A stretch of DNA of 64,000 nt from assembly GCA_007844125.1 (NCBI GenBank), contig CM017564.1, positions 14,811,714-14,875,713 on the forward strand, given 5' to 3'. Below, one piece after another: positions 11,290 through 22,159 of the stretch; the stretch's first letter is position 1, and the number at the start of each line of letters is the position of its first letter. The notes under the pieces were generated by a model. It made no database searches. It was not told the origin of the DNA and saw nothing but the letters and a program-made list of their open reading frames with translations. The translations under genes and the position numbers were made by a program. Source of the DNA: Sinonovacula constricta (Eukaryota > Mollusca > Bivalvia > Cardiida > Solecurtidae).

Positions 11290-12060
11290 TCATTGCGTCT
11301 GTAGCAAGTATTTCAGTTACAGATAAGTATTTTGTCAGTAGGCAGTATGTGGTTAAGAAGGACCATATCATTACAGCGATGGTTTATATCTGCGAACCTC
11401 CTCTTCCTGAAAACTGACTCTATCCCCTGTTTGTACATATCGCTACGAATAAGGCTCGGAATAAAGCAATTATCGAAGCCAAACAGTTTAAAACTGTGTG
11501 TATAAGTTTGTAGTTTTTAAAAATCATAATACCTGCCCATCAGTAAGGTGAAGATGATAACTGTTATCGTTATTGAAGGTAGTTCGATTTTGACAGCCAA
11601 TACTATAGTTTTAGGAAAGGTTACATATACTTGGGAGTTTTTTTTTTCCAAATCTGTTTTCTTATCAAAGGTAATTTAGTTGCTAACCTATTAATATTAG
11701 CGTATGTCATTTAGCAACAGCGGTATGTGGTTCAGTGTTTGCACATGTGTGATTGTTTTCTTTTTTCTTTGTTCTAGAAGTTTAAACAAAGATATTACTG
11801 TTAATGCATGGGGCTATTTAAGGTAGGTAAGTCCTGCGTGCTATCATGCATTTGCTAATGGAGTAATCGGACGTGGTACGCCATGACACATGTACCTCTA
11901 TATACGATGATTGTATAAGTCTTAACCAGATAGAAATGTTACTAACACATCGTTTCCTATTCAAATACAATGTCTTTAACTTTTAAAAATTCTATATGCA
12001 GATTATGTAATTATCTAAGATAGTTTCTTTAAATGCTTTACTGTGAAACTATAACGGTTA
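11290..12060. other. AT-rich non-coding stretch
   Basis: Nothing recognised. Copy 2 equivalent is 44310-45080. Confidence 0.5.
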
Positions 12061-12120
12061 TTATTTACAATGGTGCGAAACTTAATGTTAGCTTTTTTCT
12101 CCAAAAGTCATTTATTTGCT

Positions 12121-12640
<520 letters not shown>

Positions 12641-12649
12641 TGTAAGACA

Positions 12650-13200
12650 CTATTGCTCCTCGAAAATATCTAGTTCAATGTAGGACAAAATTACCATGGG
12701 AATATTCTGCTGCATGTAGTAGACAGAGACAAACTGTTAGATACTACCTTAAGTAAAAAAATATATCATAATTGTATATTCCCAAATATAGTTAAAAGCA
12801 ACAAAAAAAGTATAGATATGTCCCATAAAATGTCTTTATGTCGGCCACTTTGAACGGTCCTTTTTAAATCCATAAAAATATATTTGTTGGGTTCTTGTCA
12901 ACTTTTATCTATTTACGTCCTATTTACAATATTTACCTTTACATGTACGTACGCAAATAATATCTGTTTATGTTAGAGGAGACACATTATATCAGGCTGA
13001 AAGATACAAGCTTATTAAAGATGGTATCTGCCAGTTTGGATGTTTACGCTTTAGTAGATACAATATACCAAGTTAAATATGAATGGTTATTTAACGTAGT
13101 ATCCGACATTTTGGATGTTAACTTTGTTGTTTGGATCCTCTTTCTTTCATGAGCAAGCAAATAAAGCATTGCCACTGAAAACGCGGAATGCAGTTTATTG
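12650..13200. other. AT-rich non-coding stretch
   Basis: Nothing convincing. The ORF at 12970-13152 contains two imperfect copies of a kaw-like phrase (atggtatctgccagtttggatgt and tagtatccgacattttggatgt), i.e. a short internal duplication. Copy 2 equivalent is 45661-46210. Confidence 0.4.
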
Positions 13201-13239
13201 ATGTCCTACATTCGATGGAAAAGTAAAGCATAGCACCCC

Positions 13240-14035
13240 ACTTGTCATTACACATGGTATTTCCTATCCGAGCCAACGCTGCACAGTAAGCTCCTTCAAA
13301 CCTAAGAAAACCACGTGACGATTGACTTTTGAGATACTGTTACATGATCTTATCTGTCCCCAATATCTATAAATTTCAATTGTGCTTAAGGTGTTCTCTC
13401 CAAAACTAACGGTACGATTACTGACAACCTTGACTTCATTTAAGGTATAAGTGTATGCAGCAACAATTCCCCAGAACATGGTTAAGATGTGGTTCTGTAT
13501 ATAAGATCTAGGCAACCTGTCTGCTCTAATACTGGATGCAGAATTGTGTCTGGTTAATTTTGGGGTTTGGGTTTTTGTACTTATTTCATTACCTCTCCAG
13601 TCTATTACTTCATATTTTATCCCACACACAACACAGAAATAGAAAATACAATAGTGTTGTTATAATAGTTAATATCAAGTTCATATAATATTTCAACCAC
13701 CATCATTTCATCTGTGTTCAGTTATAGACAACACGGTAGTAGAGGAAAGAGAGGTAAGATTGACAGCTTTACTTTTTGGTGACAACTACAAAAGTTTTCT
13801 CTCGTTCTGAGTGAGATAGAAGTGCTTTACATTTTTATAACTGTACAGGACCTTTTATTTACCTATTTTCAAATATTAAATTTATTTTAGGACAGAATCT
13901 TTCTTTGGAAGTAGGTTTTTGCGTTTGTTTGTAAGATGCTGGGTTTAGAAGGACATACCCAATTGGTACCTCACCGTCCGTTGCCCTGTCTGTGCCCCTC
14001 TGATCCGAAGCTGGTTAGAGGCTTGACATAAACCA
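13240..14035. repeat. dispersed repeat, member B plus linked repeat
   Basis: The right part (13525-14035) is collinear with 9130-9690. The left part (13255-13335: tttcctatccgagcc..cgctg, then aagaaaaccacg) matches 29290-29350 near the gap, so two repeat families abut here. The 121-aa minus ORF at 13264-13629 crosses both. It has no recognised domain and no paralogue of the same frame at 29290, so I do not call it a gene. Copy 2 extends that ORF slightly (46259-46639) through a one-base change. Confidence 0.5.
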
Positions 14036-14292
14036 GTGCGGTCTTATATTAATAAATGGGTAAGGTCCGATAGGCTGACAACACGCCTCCTTATGAATAT
14101 TTATACACGGTGTTCTAACAACAAGTAAAGTCTGATTATTCCGATAACCACATTGTCTTGCATGTATGTGCCATTCCGTATTCATTACGATTTCGCGTAC
14201 AATAAGCTTTAACATATATATTTATATGGATGAAAATGTGTTAGGTCCGATGGTCTGATGACCACGCCTCATTATGAATATTGATACTGGGT
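14025..14292 (-). repeat. outer arm (left) of nested inverted repeat
   Basis: The reverse complement of this segment is collinear with 18885-19205. Shared landmarks in order are the bases around cataatgaggcgtggtcatc, gttaaagctta, gcgaaat.gt.atgaa, gttatcggaataatcagac, ggaggcgtg..gtcag, atcggac.ttac.catttatta, and agaccgcactggtttat..aagcc. Identity is moderate with gaps. Confidence 0.75.
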
Positions 14293-14299
14293 CTTTCAT

Positions 14300-15600
14300 A
14301 AACACATACGATTTAATCATACCACCAACAACTTTTAGATAAACTACTATTATTATAGCGTTATATTTATTAAGCACAGCATTAAATATAACAACACCTA
14401 AATTTGCATTAAGTTAAAAATATCCATCTATTTTTATATTTTTAATCTAAGTATAGAGGCTACATCTACCGTGCTGTTCTACAGATTTTGATCATACGGG
14501 GGCGCCACACGGGGTTTATCGGACGATTGAGGTATGTTATGGGGAAATGCGACCATTTATCTTTTTCCTGCGCTTTAGATATTATCGCCCTACAGTGCCT
14601 TTTCAGGGACACATATTTTTATAATTCACATAGAACAATAAATCCCTCCTTCTCATTATAAACTTAACTATTTAAATAATATTCTTACTCTATAGGGAAT
14701 GGGAGACATCCTTTGTAATTGTCAAGGACGGGTATGCATATCTCATTTTCCTTCATTCTCTCGATCTTTTGCATTGTAAAATCTTATAATTCTATTTAAT
14801 ATGGTGCATGCGGATGAATAGAAAAGAAAAGAAAAATTGAAAAATTGACAGTCAACGAAACCACAGAAATAAAATACCGATCCCATCCTCCACATGTTAA
14901 CCAGTCTCTCCATATAATTAATTTGACAAAACATAGTTTGGAAACTCAGGACAGGCGAGAAACATCTTACAATTGGGGCTGTACAAAACTTACTGTACAT
15001 AATATATATTATTTAAATTATTGATATTTTAACAAGACATATTCTTAACGGTCCTAAAAATGTGCCATAAGCATCGGTTGGAGTGTTTAAAACGTATGTT
15101 TTAACTTTTATTTTAAACAACAACATTTCTTGGATTTTAAATTGTTTCGTTTATCTTCATGTGATGTCCCCAACACCAATATATGTCCCAAATGAGGCAC
15201 TGTTCTATGCTACAAGTGGGGCGAATTAGTCATATTATGTTAATTAGGTGGACTGAAATGAAAATGTATAGGGGGGGGGGTGGGGGAGAAAAAGTGCACA
15301 AATCTGAATTTTATAACTATAACTTTTAAGACACACACCTCACACACCCATAAATACTTCACAGGAAGCATTAACACCCATACATTTAATCTAGAAGCCT
15401 ATTGCCAATTCTCAATTACGCAACAACCACCCTTATATTTTAATATTTAAATATTCTTAAACTTCATGGCAATAGGCCACACTCCCGGCATTAATACACA
15501 TTAATTGTGTTATTTTATTTTAAACTTCTATACGTTAATGTTCAACCTATAACAATAGTTAGGGGGAGGGTAAATAAAATCAAGCATTGATTGATCATTC
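14300..15600. other. AT-rich non-coding stretch
   Basis: No gene recognised. A G-run at 15271-15287 is interrupted by one T here and is uninterrupted in copy 2 (48277-48290), which shifts the open frames on that strand. The minus ORF 14743-15000 lacks recognisable features. Copy 2 equivalent is 47308-48603. Confidence 0.45.
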
Positions 15601-15620
15601 CACTAGAAGCTATTTAAATC

Positions 15621-15777
15621 AGTCCTTAACATTTAGTGACGTTGCGTTCAATTTGGCTCAGTCCTTAACATTTAGTGACGTTGCGTTCAATTTGGCTCAG
15701 TCCTTAACATTCAGTGATGTTGCGTTCAATTTGGCTCAGTCCTTTACATTTAGTGACGTTGCGTTCAATTTGGCTCG
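15621..15777 (+). repeat. four-unit 39-bp tandem repeat
   Basis: Four units of agtccttaacatttagtgac followed by gttgcgttcaatttggctc. They are nearly identical; units 3 and 4 have one or two substitutions. The 39-bp length keeps a plus frame open with a 13-residue peptide repeat (LTFSDVAFNLAQS) within the ORF at 15587-15781. No flanking exon signals were found. Confidence 0.95.
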
Positions 15778-15920
15778 ATAAAGTTTTCTGAGGCTTTCGT
15801 GTCTATAAATACATTTTATTCCAAATTATTTAAAATCAACATAAACAAACCACATACCGTACTTACTTGTATGAGGTACGATACTCCCGATGGCCACGCA
15901 TCTTAATACACACTAGTTAA

Positions 15921-16527
15921 CATATGCAGTATGATAAGCCAATCAACACGTAATGTTCGATGTTTAATAACACCAACACATGTCGTCTGATAAGCCCGTC
16001 AACACGTGATGTTCGATGTTTAACTTCCGTAACACATGCAGTCTGATAAGCCCGTCAGCGCGTTATGTTCGATGTTTAATTTCATCGACACAATCAGTCT
16101 GATAAGCCCGTCAACACGTTATGTTCGATGTTTAATTTCATCGACACAAGCAGTCTGATAAGCCCGTCAACACGTTTCCGATGTTTAATTTCATCGACAC
16201 AAGCAGTCTAATAAGCCCGTCAACACGTGATGTTCGATGTTTAATTTCATCGACACAAGCAGTCTGATAAGCCCGTCAACACGTTTCCGATGTTTAATTT
16301 CATCGACACAAGCAGTCTGATAAGCCCGTCAACACGTGATGTTCGATGTTTAATTTCATCAACACATGCAGTCTGATAAGCCCATCAACACGTGATGTTC
16401 GATGTTTAATTTCATCAACACAAGCAGTCTGATAGGCCATTAACACACACTGTTCGATGTTTAATTTCATCGACACAAGCAGTCTGATAAGCCCGTCAAC
16501 ACATGATGTTCGATGTTTAATTTCATA
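15921..16527 (-). repeat. 56-bp minisatellite, left arm of inverted pair
   Basis: About 11 units of tgataagcccgtcaacacgt, gatgttcgatgtttaatttc, atcgacacaagcagtc. Some units are 53 bp because the bases around gatgttc are reduced to ttc. The reverse complement is the same family as the array at 17555-18112. Shared core words after inversion are gggcttatcagactgc, attaaacatcgaac and acgtgttgac. Confidence 0.93.
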
Positions 16528-16554
16528 CTTCCATAATGTTGTTATTACTAAATT

Positions 16555-17065
16555 CAGAACTGCACTTATGATTTATGATAAATGATTTGATTAAGTTAAA
16601 CTACAAGCAATATGATTTTATTAAATTAAACTACAATCATTATGATTTATTATGTTAAAATTCAAGCAATATAATATTTAATAATGATGTAAAACTACGA
16701 GCAAGATGATTTTATTATGTTAAACTACAAGCAATATGATTTATTATGTTTAACTACAAGCAATATGATTTATTATGTTAAAATACAAGCAATATGATTG
16801 TATTATGTTAAACTAAAAGCAATATGATTGTATTATGTTAAACTACAGGAACGATTGTTTTATTATACTTATCTTCAATCATTATGATTTTATTAGTTTA
16901 ACTTCCAGCAAAATGATTTTATTACGTTAAACTACAAGCAATGTGATTGTATTATTTTAAACTACAGGAAATATTATTTTATTAAATTATTCTACAATCA
17001 TTATGATTTTGTTATGTTAAACTACAAACAATAGAATTGTATTAAGTTAAACTACAAGCAATATG
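16555..17065. repeat. ~30-bp AT-rich minisatellite
   Basis: About 16 degenerate units of tatgattttattatgttaaactacaagcaa. It occupies the centre of the inverted-repeat region between the two 56-bp arrays. Confidence 0.9.
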
Positions 17066-17139
17066 ATTATGTCATTGACCACATTCCTTTTTGTTAATGC
17101 AACTTGTGTACTGACTGGCCAGTCGCCTATTGTATGAAT

Positions 17140-17510
17140 AAAGTATATGTCTGTGTCTGTGTGTCTGTCTGCCCGCAAACCAGACCGTCTGCCTGTCAAG
17201 CCATTCATCCATAGAAAAAGACCACCCACCCACATACGTACCTACCTACCTAGCCTACCTGCCTACGTGCCTAACGTCCTACCTACCTACCTCGATCGCG
17301 ATACCTACGTACTTAGGTAGCTAGCTAGCTACCTACACACCGTGCTACATAGGTCTCCTTCACTACCTTCCTTTCTAGATCTACCGTCATTCCGTCCGTC
17401 AGTCAGTCCGTTCATATCTCCATCTATATATCCGTCCGCCCATCCATCCGTCCGTCCGTCCATCCGCCGTCCATGCTTCCACAAATTCACCCATCCATCC
17501 ATCCATGTAT
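17140..17510. repeat. imperfect tetranucleotide tracts (CTGT, TACC, GTCC/ATCC)
   Basis: Successive low-complexity blocks: tctg at 17148-17170, tacc at 17235-17300, a palindromic tcgatcgcga, gctagctagc, then gtcc and atcc at 17390-17505. The minus ORFs here are repeat read-throughs (DGWMDGRTDG-type). Confidence 0.85.
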
Positions 17511-17554
17511 CTACGTGATAGTGTCTCATGCCATATGTCTACGGATTTATAGTT

Positions 17555-18112
17555 GTTATAAAGATCGCTCATACGACTGCACATGTTGATGTTCAATGAC
17601 CATCGAACACTACAAAATGTATTTGTTGTTGTTGCTAGGTCACAGAACCTCATATGCTTAAAGGATTTACCCACTGCCTAAACTGTTTTATGGACATTGG
17701 AACCTTACTTGCTGGTGGGCTTATCAGACTGCATATTTTGATGTTTATTAAACATTGGACTTCATGTGTTTATGTGATCATCAGACTGCATGCGTTTGTG
17801 TTATTTAACCTCGAACCTTATGTGTTAATAGCAGTATTAGACCACATGTGTATGTTTATTAAACATCGATCCTTGCGAGCTTATGGGCTTATTAGACCGC
17901 ATGTGTTAATGTGTATAAAACATCGAACTGCTTGTTTTGATTTTTATTTAACATCCACCCTTGCGAGCTTACGGGTTGATCAGATTTACCATTTTTATGT
18001 GAATCAAACATCGAACAGTACGTGTTCATAGGCTTATCAAACTGCGTGTTTTTATCTTTATTAAAAATCGAACCTTACGCGTTATTGAGCTTATCAGATT
18101 ACATAAGTTAAG
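17555..18112 (+). repeat. 56-bp-family minisatellite, right arm of inverted pair
   Basis: About eight more diverged units built on gcttatcagactgcatgtgt, tgatgtttattaaacatcga, accttacgtgtt. They lie in the opposite orientation to 15921-16527. The ORF at 17654-18031 (125 aa) runs through it and is repeat-derived (LIRLH and MFIKHR recur). Confidence 0.88.
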
Positions 18113-18120
18113 TTAAAGAC

Positions 18121-18801
18121 TCATAAAAAAGAATATATGACAAAGTCCTATGAGTATTGCAACATATACCAAACTCCGAAAAGGCACAGAACAAAAGTAT
18201 TTCACATGCAAGCCAAGCGAAAATTAAGAACAAAATTTGTGATGAGTCATTGAAGGAAAAGAGCAAACCCGACAGTTACCGCCTTGGAACGGTCAGTCAG
18301 CAATATGGACCGACTGGGGTGCTAAAACCGGTTTTACAGAACTCTAACCTCGCACTTCCTGACGAGTTTCTCAAATGCAGCAACGAAAAGAAAAACGATC
18401 TATTTGAAAACAAAATGTCCATGCGCTAATATTTTCTATACGTTATGACGAAAGTAGTGACGTCATCGAAAAATAATGTCCAAATAGTGTTCAGAAAAAG
18501 AATATGGTTGTATTTCGATTTGAAAAACAACACGAAAATTGTTGACCACAAATAAAATTAACTTTCTGAATCATGAACAAACTTGACCAGAGACGAATAA
18601 ATGGTTGTAGCATCCTGTTCATGTGAAGATGGAATTGAAGAACCAAAGTTCAATGTCCATCACAGGAAATACACGTAACAATCCTTATAGGATGAATTAA
18701 ATGACAACATAGATTACATGCACGGGGAGATTTTTTACGACCGCCACACTGCACAAGTAACATTGTTGTGATCATGAAAAAGAATATATGACAAAGTCCT
18801 A
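18121..18801 (+). repeat. segment bounded by 30-bp direct repeats
   Basis: tcataaaaaagaatatatga plus caaagtccta at 18121-18150 recurs at 18772-18801 with a single mismatch. The 621 bp between them hold the 90-aa ORF at 18157-18429 and AT-rich sequence. The repeats are too long for a typical target-site duplication and too short for LTRs. Confidence 0.85.
18157..18429 (+). CDS. 90-aa hypothetical ORF
   Basis: The reading frame is rich in K, N and S with a balanced composition (residues 30-60 include EKSKPDSYRLGTVSQQYG), more protein-like than most ORFs in this window. No domain recognised. Part of it is homologous to the broken segment at 5540-5745, so it belongs to a small family within the locus. 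It starts just 7 bases after the left 30-bp direct repeat, and a GACGTCA box (18458-18465) follows the stop. No promoter or splice sites can be assigned. It could be an internal exon or a non-autonomous mobile segment. The protein in copy 2 (51129-51401) is identical. Confidence 0.3.
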   Translation: MQHIPNSEKAQNKSISHASQAKIKNKICDESLKEKSKPDSYRLGTVSQQYGPTGVLKPVLQNSNLALPDEFLKCSNEKKNDLFENKMSMR

Positions 18802-18884
18802 CTTAATTGAAGCCATTTGTGAAAACAAGTCACCAAATGTGAATGACTGAATTTAATAGTTTTCGGAACAGACTTTACTTGTGA

Positions 18885-19205
18885 CAGTATATAAATATTG
18901 ATAAGGAGGTTATCAAACCATCAGACCTTGCCCATTTATATCATCAGACTGGACGTATTTAAAGTTTAAAGCTATTTTAATGCGAAATTGTCATGAACAC
19001 GTAATGATAAATAGGGATCTAGCCAAAACTGATTTAAGGAAGTGTTGTTATCGGAATTATCAGACCTTACGTTTTGATATTATACCGAACATAAGAATTC
19101 ATATGGAGGCGTGGTCATCACGCCATCGGACATTACGCATTTATTTATTCATCTTATGTTTTTTTATATATCAGACCGCACTGATTTATTTGAAGCCTCC
19201 ACCGA
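18885..19205 (+). repeat. outer arm (right) of nested inverted repeat
   Basis: Inverted partner of 14025-14292. The plus ORF 18980-19273 (97 aa) lies across this arm and has no protein-like pattern. Confidence 0.75.
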
Positions 19206-19299
19206 AATGTCAGACCGCGTCACCGGATTATATTTTTGTAAGAATTGTCGTATTTAGGATGATTTCAGGATAGTAATTATTTGTTACTTATATATTTCG

Positions 19300-20160
19300 T
19301 TCGTTTTATGTATCCTCCCAGGATGTGGGTTTATTTGCTGTCGTCTAATTGTGTATTTAAGTTATGCTGTAGTATAAACATGTTTGAAAATAAAACCCAC
19401 AATGCTATTTTCGTAATCTGTTTATCTACAACTGGAAGTAGTTCACTAATGAAGTAAGGTTTGGTTTACTTTATGGTATGTATTTATATGTGACATCCAA
19501 TGTTTGACTCTCTGGGCAACCTGATGCCGCCGCTGGGAGGGTAGGTTGGGTGTTGGCCCCTGGACTGTTGAGAATTGTGAAAAATGGACTCCTGTGAGGG
19601 TATGCGAGCGAAACTCTAAAAACTTCCCTCCACCCCTACTTATAAACTAGATTGGAAGTGATTGGCTGAGCCTAGTAGTCCAGGTTAAGTCGCTAAAAAG
19701 GCAATAATTTAAAAAGCAGTTTACATTTAAATGAGAACAAGTAGTCTACATGGGTAGAATCTGCGGAGTCGAGTCCTCCTTACTTACCCGCCCCAAGACC
19801 GAGTCTTTTGGACCACGGCTGGGGGCTGATCCTGACAGTCGGGGCTAGGCTCCAGAGTAATAACCCGGGGACATTTCTAAATTTAGTATATTTTATAAGC
19901 AAGAAATATATACCTTAGTTAGTTATAATGTATTATTAATATCAAAGCAATAATATATTTATTTATATAAAGATATGCTGATTCTATTTTCTATGGGTAT
20001 ATAGATGGTTTAGTCTGATTGTACTTCAATTTGTGATGAAAATATTACTTTATTTGAGTTTATCAATAGTTATTGTTTAAATCACAATCACGTATACTTT
20101 TAATGTTTGAATCATTGTTGTATCTTAAATATGTAAATTTACCTAAAGATATGCTAGTAT
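19300..20160. other. non-coding stretch with two GC-richer islets
   Basis: Islets at 19515-19640 and 19755-19870 (gccccaagaccgagtctttt...gggggctgatcc) stand out from the AT-rich surroundings and may be repeat fragments. No gene was recognised. Copy 2 equivalent is 52272-53129. Confidence 0.35.
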
Positions 20161-20167
20161 ACATAAT

Positions 20168-20262
20168 GGAAATTGCAGTCGACTGGTAAAGTGAGCGTTG
20201 GTCCATGCAGGTGCAGTTCCTAGGAGAATTATCAGTTCGATTCTGATGTGGACCTGTACACT
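20168..20262 (+). mobile_element. tRNA-like SINE head
   Basis: actggtaaagtgagcgttgg (20182-20201) resembles an A box and cagttcgattctgatgtgg (20233-20251) a B box, about 45 bp apart. The element differs in sequence from the ones at 10204 and 32925, so a third tRNA-derived family or a decayed copy is likely. Downstream sequence is AT-rich without a clear tail. Confidence 0.45.
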
Positions 20263-20494
20263 TGCATGCCTGTTGACTACATTTATTTTTATTATTAATT
20301 AGATTTTTTCTCTCTATGGCACTCAAAAGACAGGATTTTGTATTATTATGGGGAAATAGTTAATTGTGTAGATTTACTGGAAGACTGTTCTTAAAAACGT
20401 CTTCTTAAGCAACTGTTTCTCCCCAGTGAACTCGGCACTTCAGCAGAAAATGTGACTCATCATTGATAGAAGTTCAGGTAAGATTTAAGTTTGG

Positions 20495-22152
20495 TATATA
20501 TTGCTGCCATGATGTTATTATGTCCCATACATTGATGCAATGATGTTATTATGTCCCATACATTGATGTCATGATGTTATTATGTCCACTGCAATACTGT
20601 AAATGTGTTATGTCCCATACATTTCTGTCATGATGTTATTATTCCCTATATATTGCTGTCATGACGTTGTTATGTCCTATTCATTGCTGCCATGATGTTA
20701 TTATGTCCTGTACATTACTGCCATGATGTTATTATGCGTTGTACATTACTACCATGTTGTTATTATGTCATATACAGTGCTGCAATGATGTATTATGTCC
20801 TGAACGTTACTGCCATGATGCTATTACGCGCTATGCATTACTACCATGACGTTATTATGTCCAATACATTGCTACGATGATGTTATTATGTCATATACAT
20901 TGATGCCATGATGTTATTATGCCGTATACATTACTACCATAACGTTATTATGTCCAAAACACTGCTGCCATGATGTTATTAAGCCCTATACATTGCTGCC
21001 ATGACATTATTATGACCCATACATTACTGCAGTTGTGTCATTATGCTATGTACATTGCTGTCTTGATGTAATTATGCCCTATAAATTGCTGCCATGATGA
21101 TAATATGTTCCATGCATTGCTGCCATGGTGTTATTATGTCCTATACATTGCTGACATGATGTTATTATGTCCTATACATTGCTGCCATGATGGCATTCTT
21201 CCCTATACATTGCTGCCATGATGTTATTATTCCATAACATCGCTGCAATGGCGTTATTATTCCCTATACATTGCTGCCATGCTGTTATTATTCCATAACA
21301 TTGCTGCAATTGCGTTATTATTCCCTATACATTGCTGCCATGATGTTATTAGTCCATAACATTGCTGCAATGGCGTTATTATTACCTATACATTGCTTCC
21401 ATGATGTTATTATGTCCTATGCATTGCTTCTATGACATTGTTATGTCCTATGCATTGCTGCCATGGTGCTATTTTTCCCTAAACATTGCTGTCATGGTGT
21501 TATTATTCCTTATACATCACTGTCATGATGTTATTATGCAATATGCTTTGCTGACATGATGATATTAATCCCAATACATTGCTGCCATGATGTTATTATT
21601 CCCTATACATTGCTGCCATGGTGTTATTATTACCTATACATTTCTGCCATGGTGTTATTTTTTCCTATACATTGCTGTCATGATGTTATTATTCCCTATA
21701 CTTTGCTGCCATAGTGTTGTTATTCCCTATACATTGCTGCCATGATTTTATTATTCCCTACACATTGCTGTAATGGTGTTATTACTCCCTATACATTTCT
21801 GCTATGGTGTTATTATTCTCTATACATTGCTGCCATGATGTTATTGTTCCCTATACATTCCTGCCATGGTGTTACTATTCCTTATACATTGCTGCCATGA
21901 TGTTATTAGGTTTCATTCATTTTTGCCATGGTGTCAATATTCCTTATACATTGCTGCCATGTTTTTTTTTTGTTTCCTATACATTGCTGCCATAATGTTA
22001 TTGTTCCCTATACATTGCTGCTATGGTGTTATTATTCCCTATACATTGCTGCTATAATGTTATTGTTCCCTATACATTGCTGCTATGGTGTTATTATTCC
22101 CTATACATTGTTGCCATGATGTTATTTTGTTCCATGCATTTCTGCCATGGCG
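20495..22152. repeat. 31-bp minisatellite array
   Basis: About 53 units of cctatacattgctgccatga followed by tgttattattc. The left half mostly has atgtcc and the right half attccc at the junction, so there are two sub-families. The 31-bp period rotates the frame at each unit, so open stretches repeat every 93 bp (31 codons). The several 62-72 aa ORFs here are that artefact. Confidence 0.97.
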
Positions 22153-22159
22153 TTTGTCG

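Noticed and set aside
13264..13629. 121-aa minus ORF as a gene
   Set aside because: It spans the junction of two dispersed repeats, has no recognisable domain, and the related repeats do not preserve the frame.
15921..16527. CRISPR-like array
   Set aside because: The units are contiguous with no unique spacers, and the context is eukaryotic.
18121..18801. LTR retrotransposon with 30-bp LTRs
   Set aside because: Terminal repeats are far too short, with no primer-binding site, polypurine tract or gag/pol homology.
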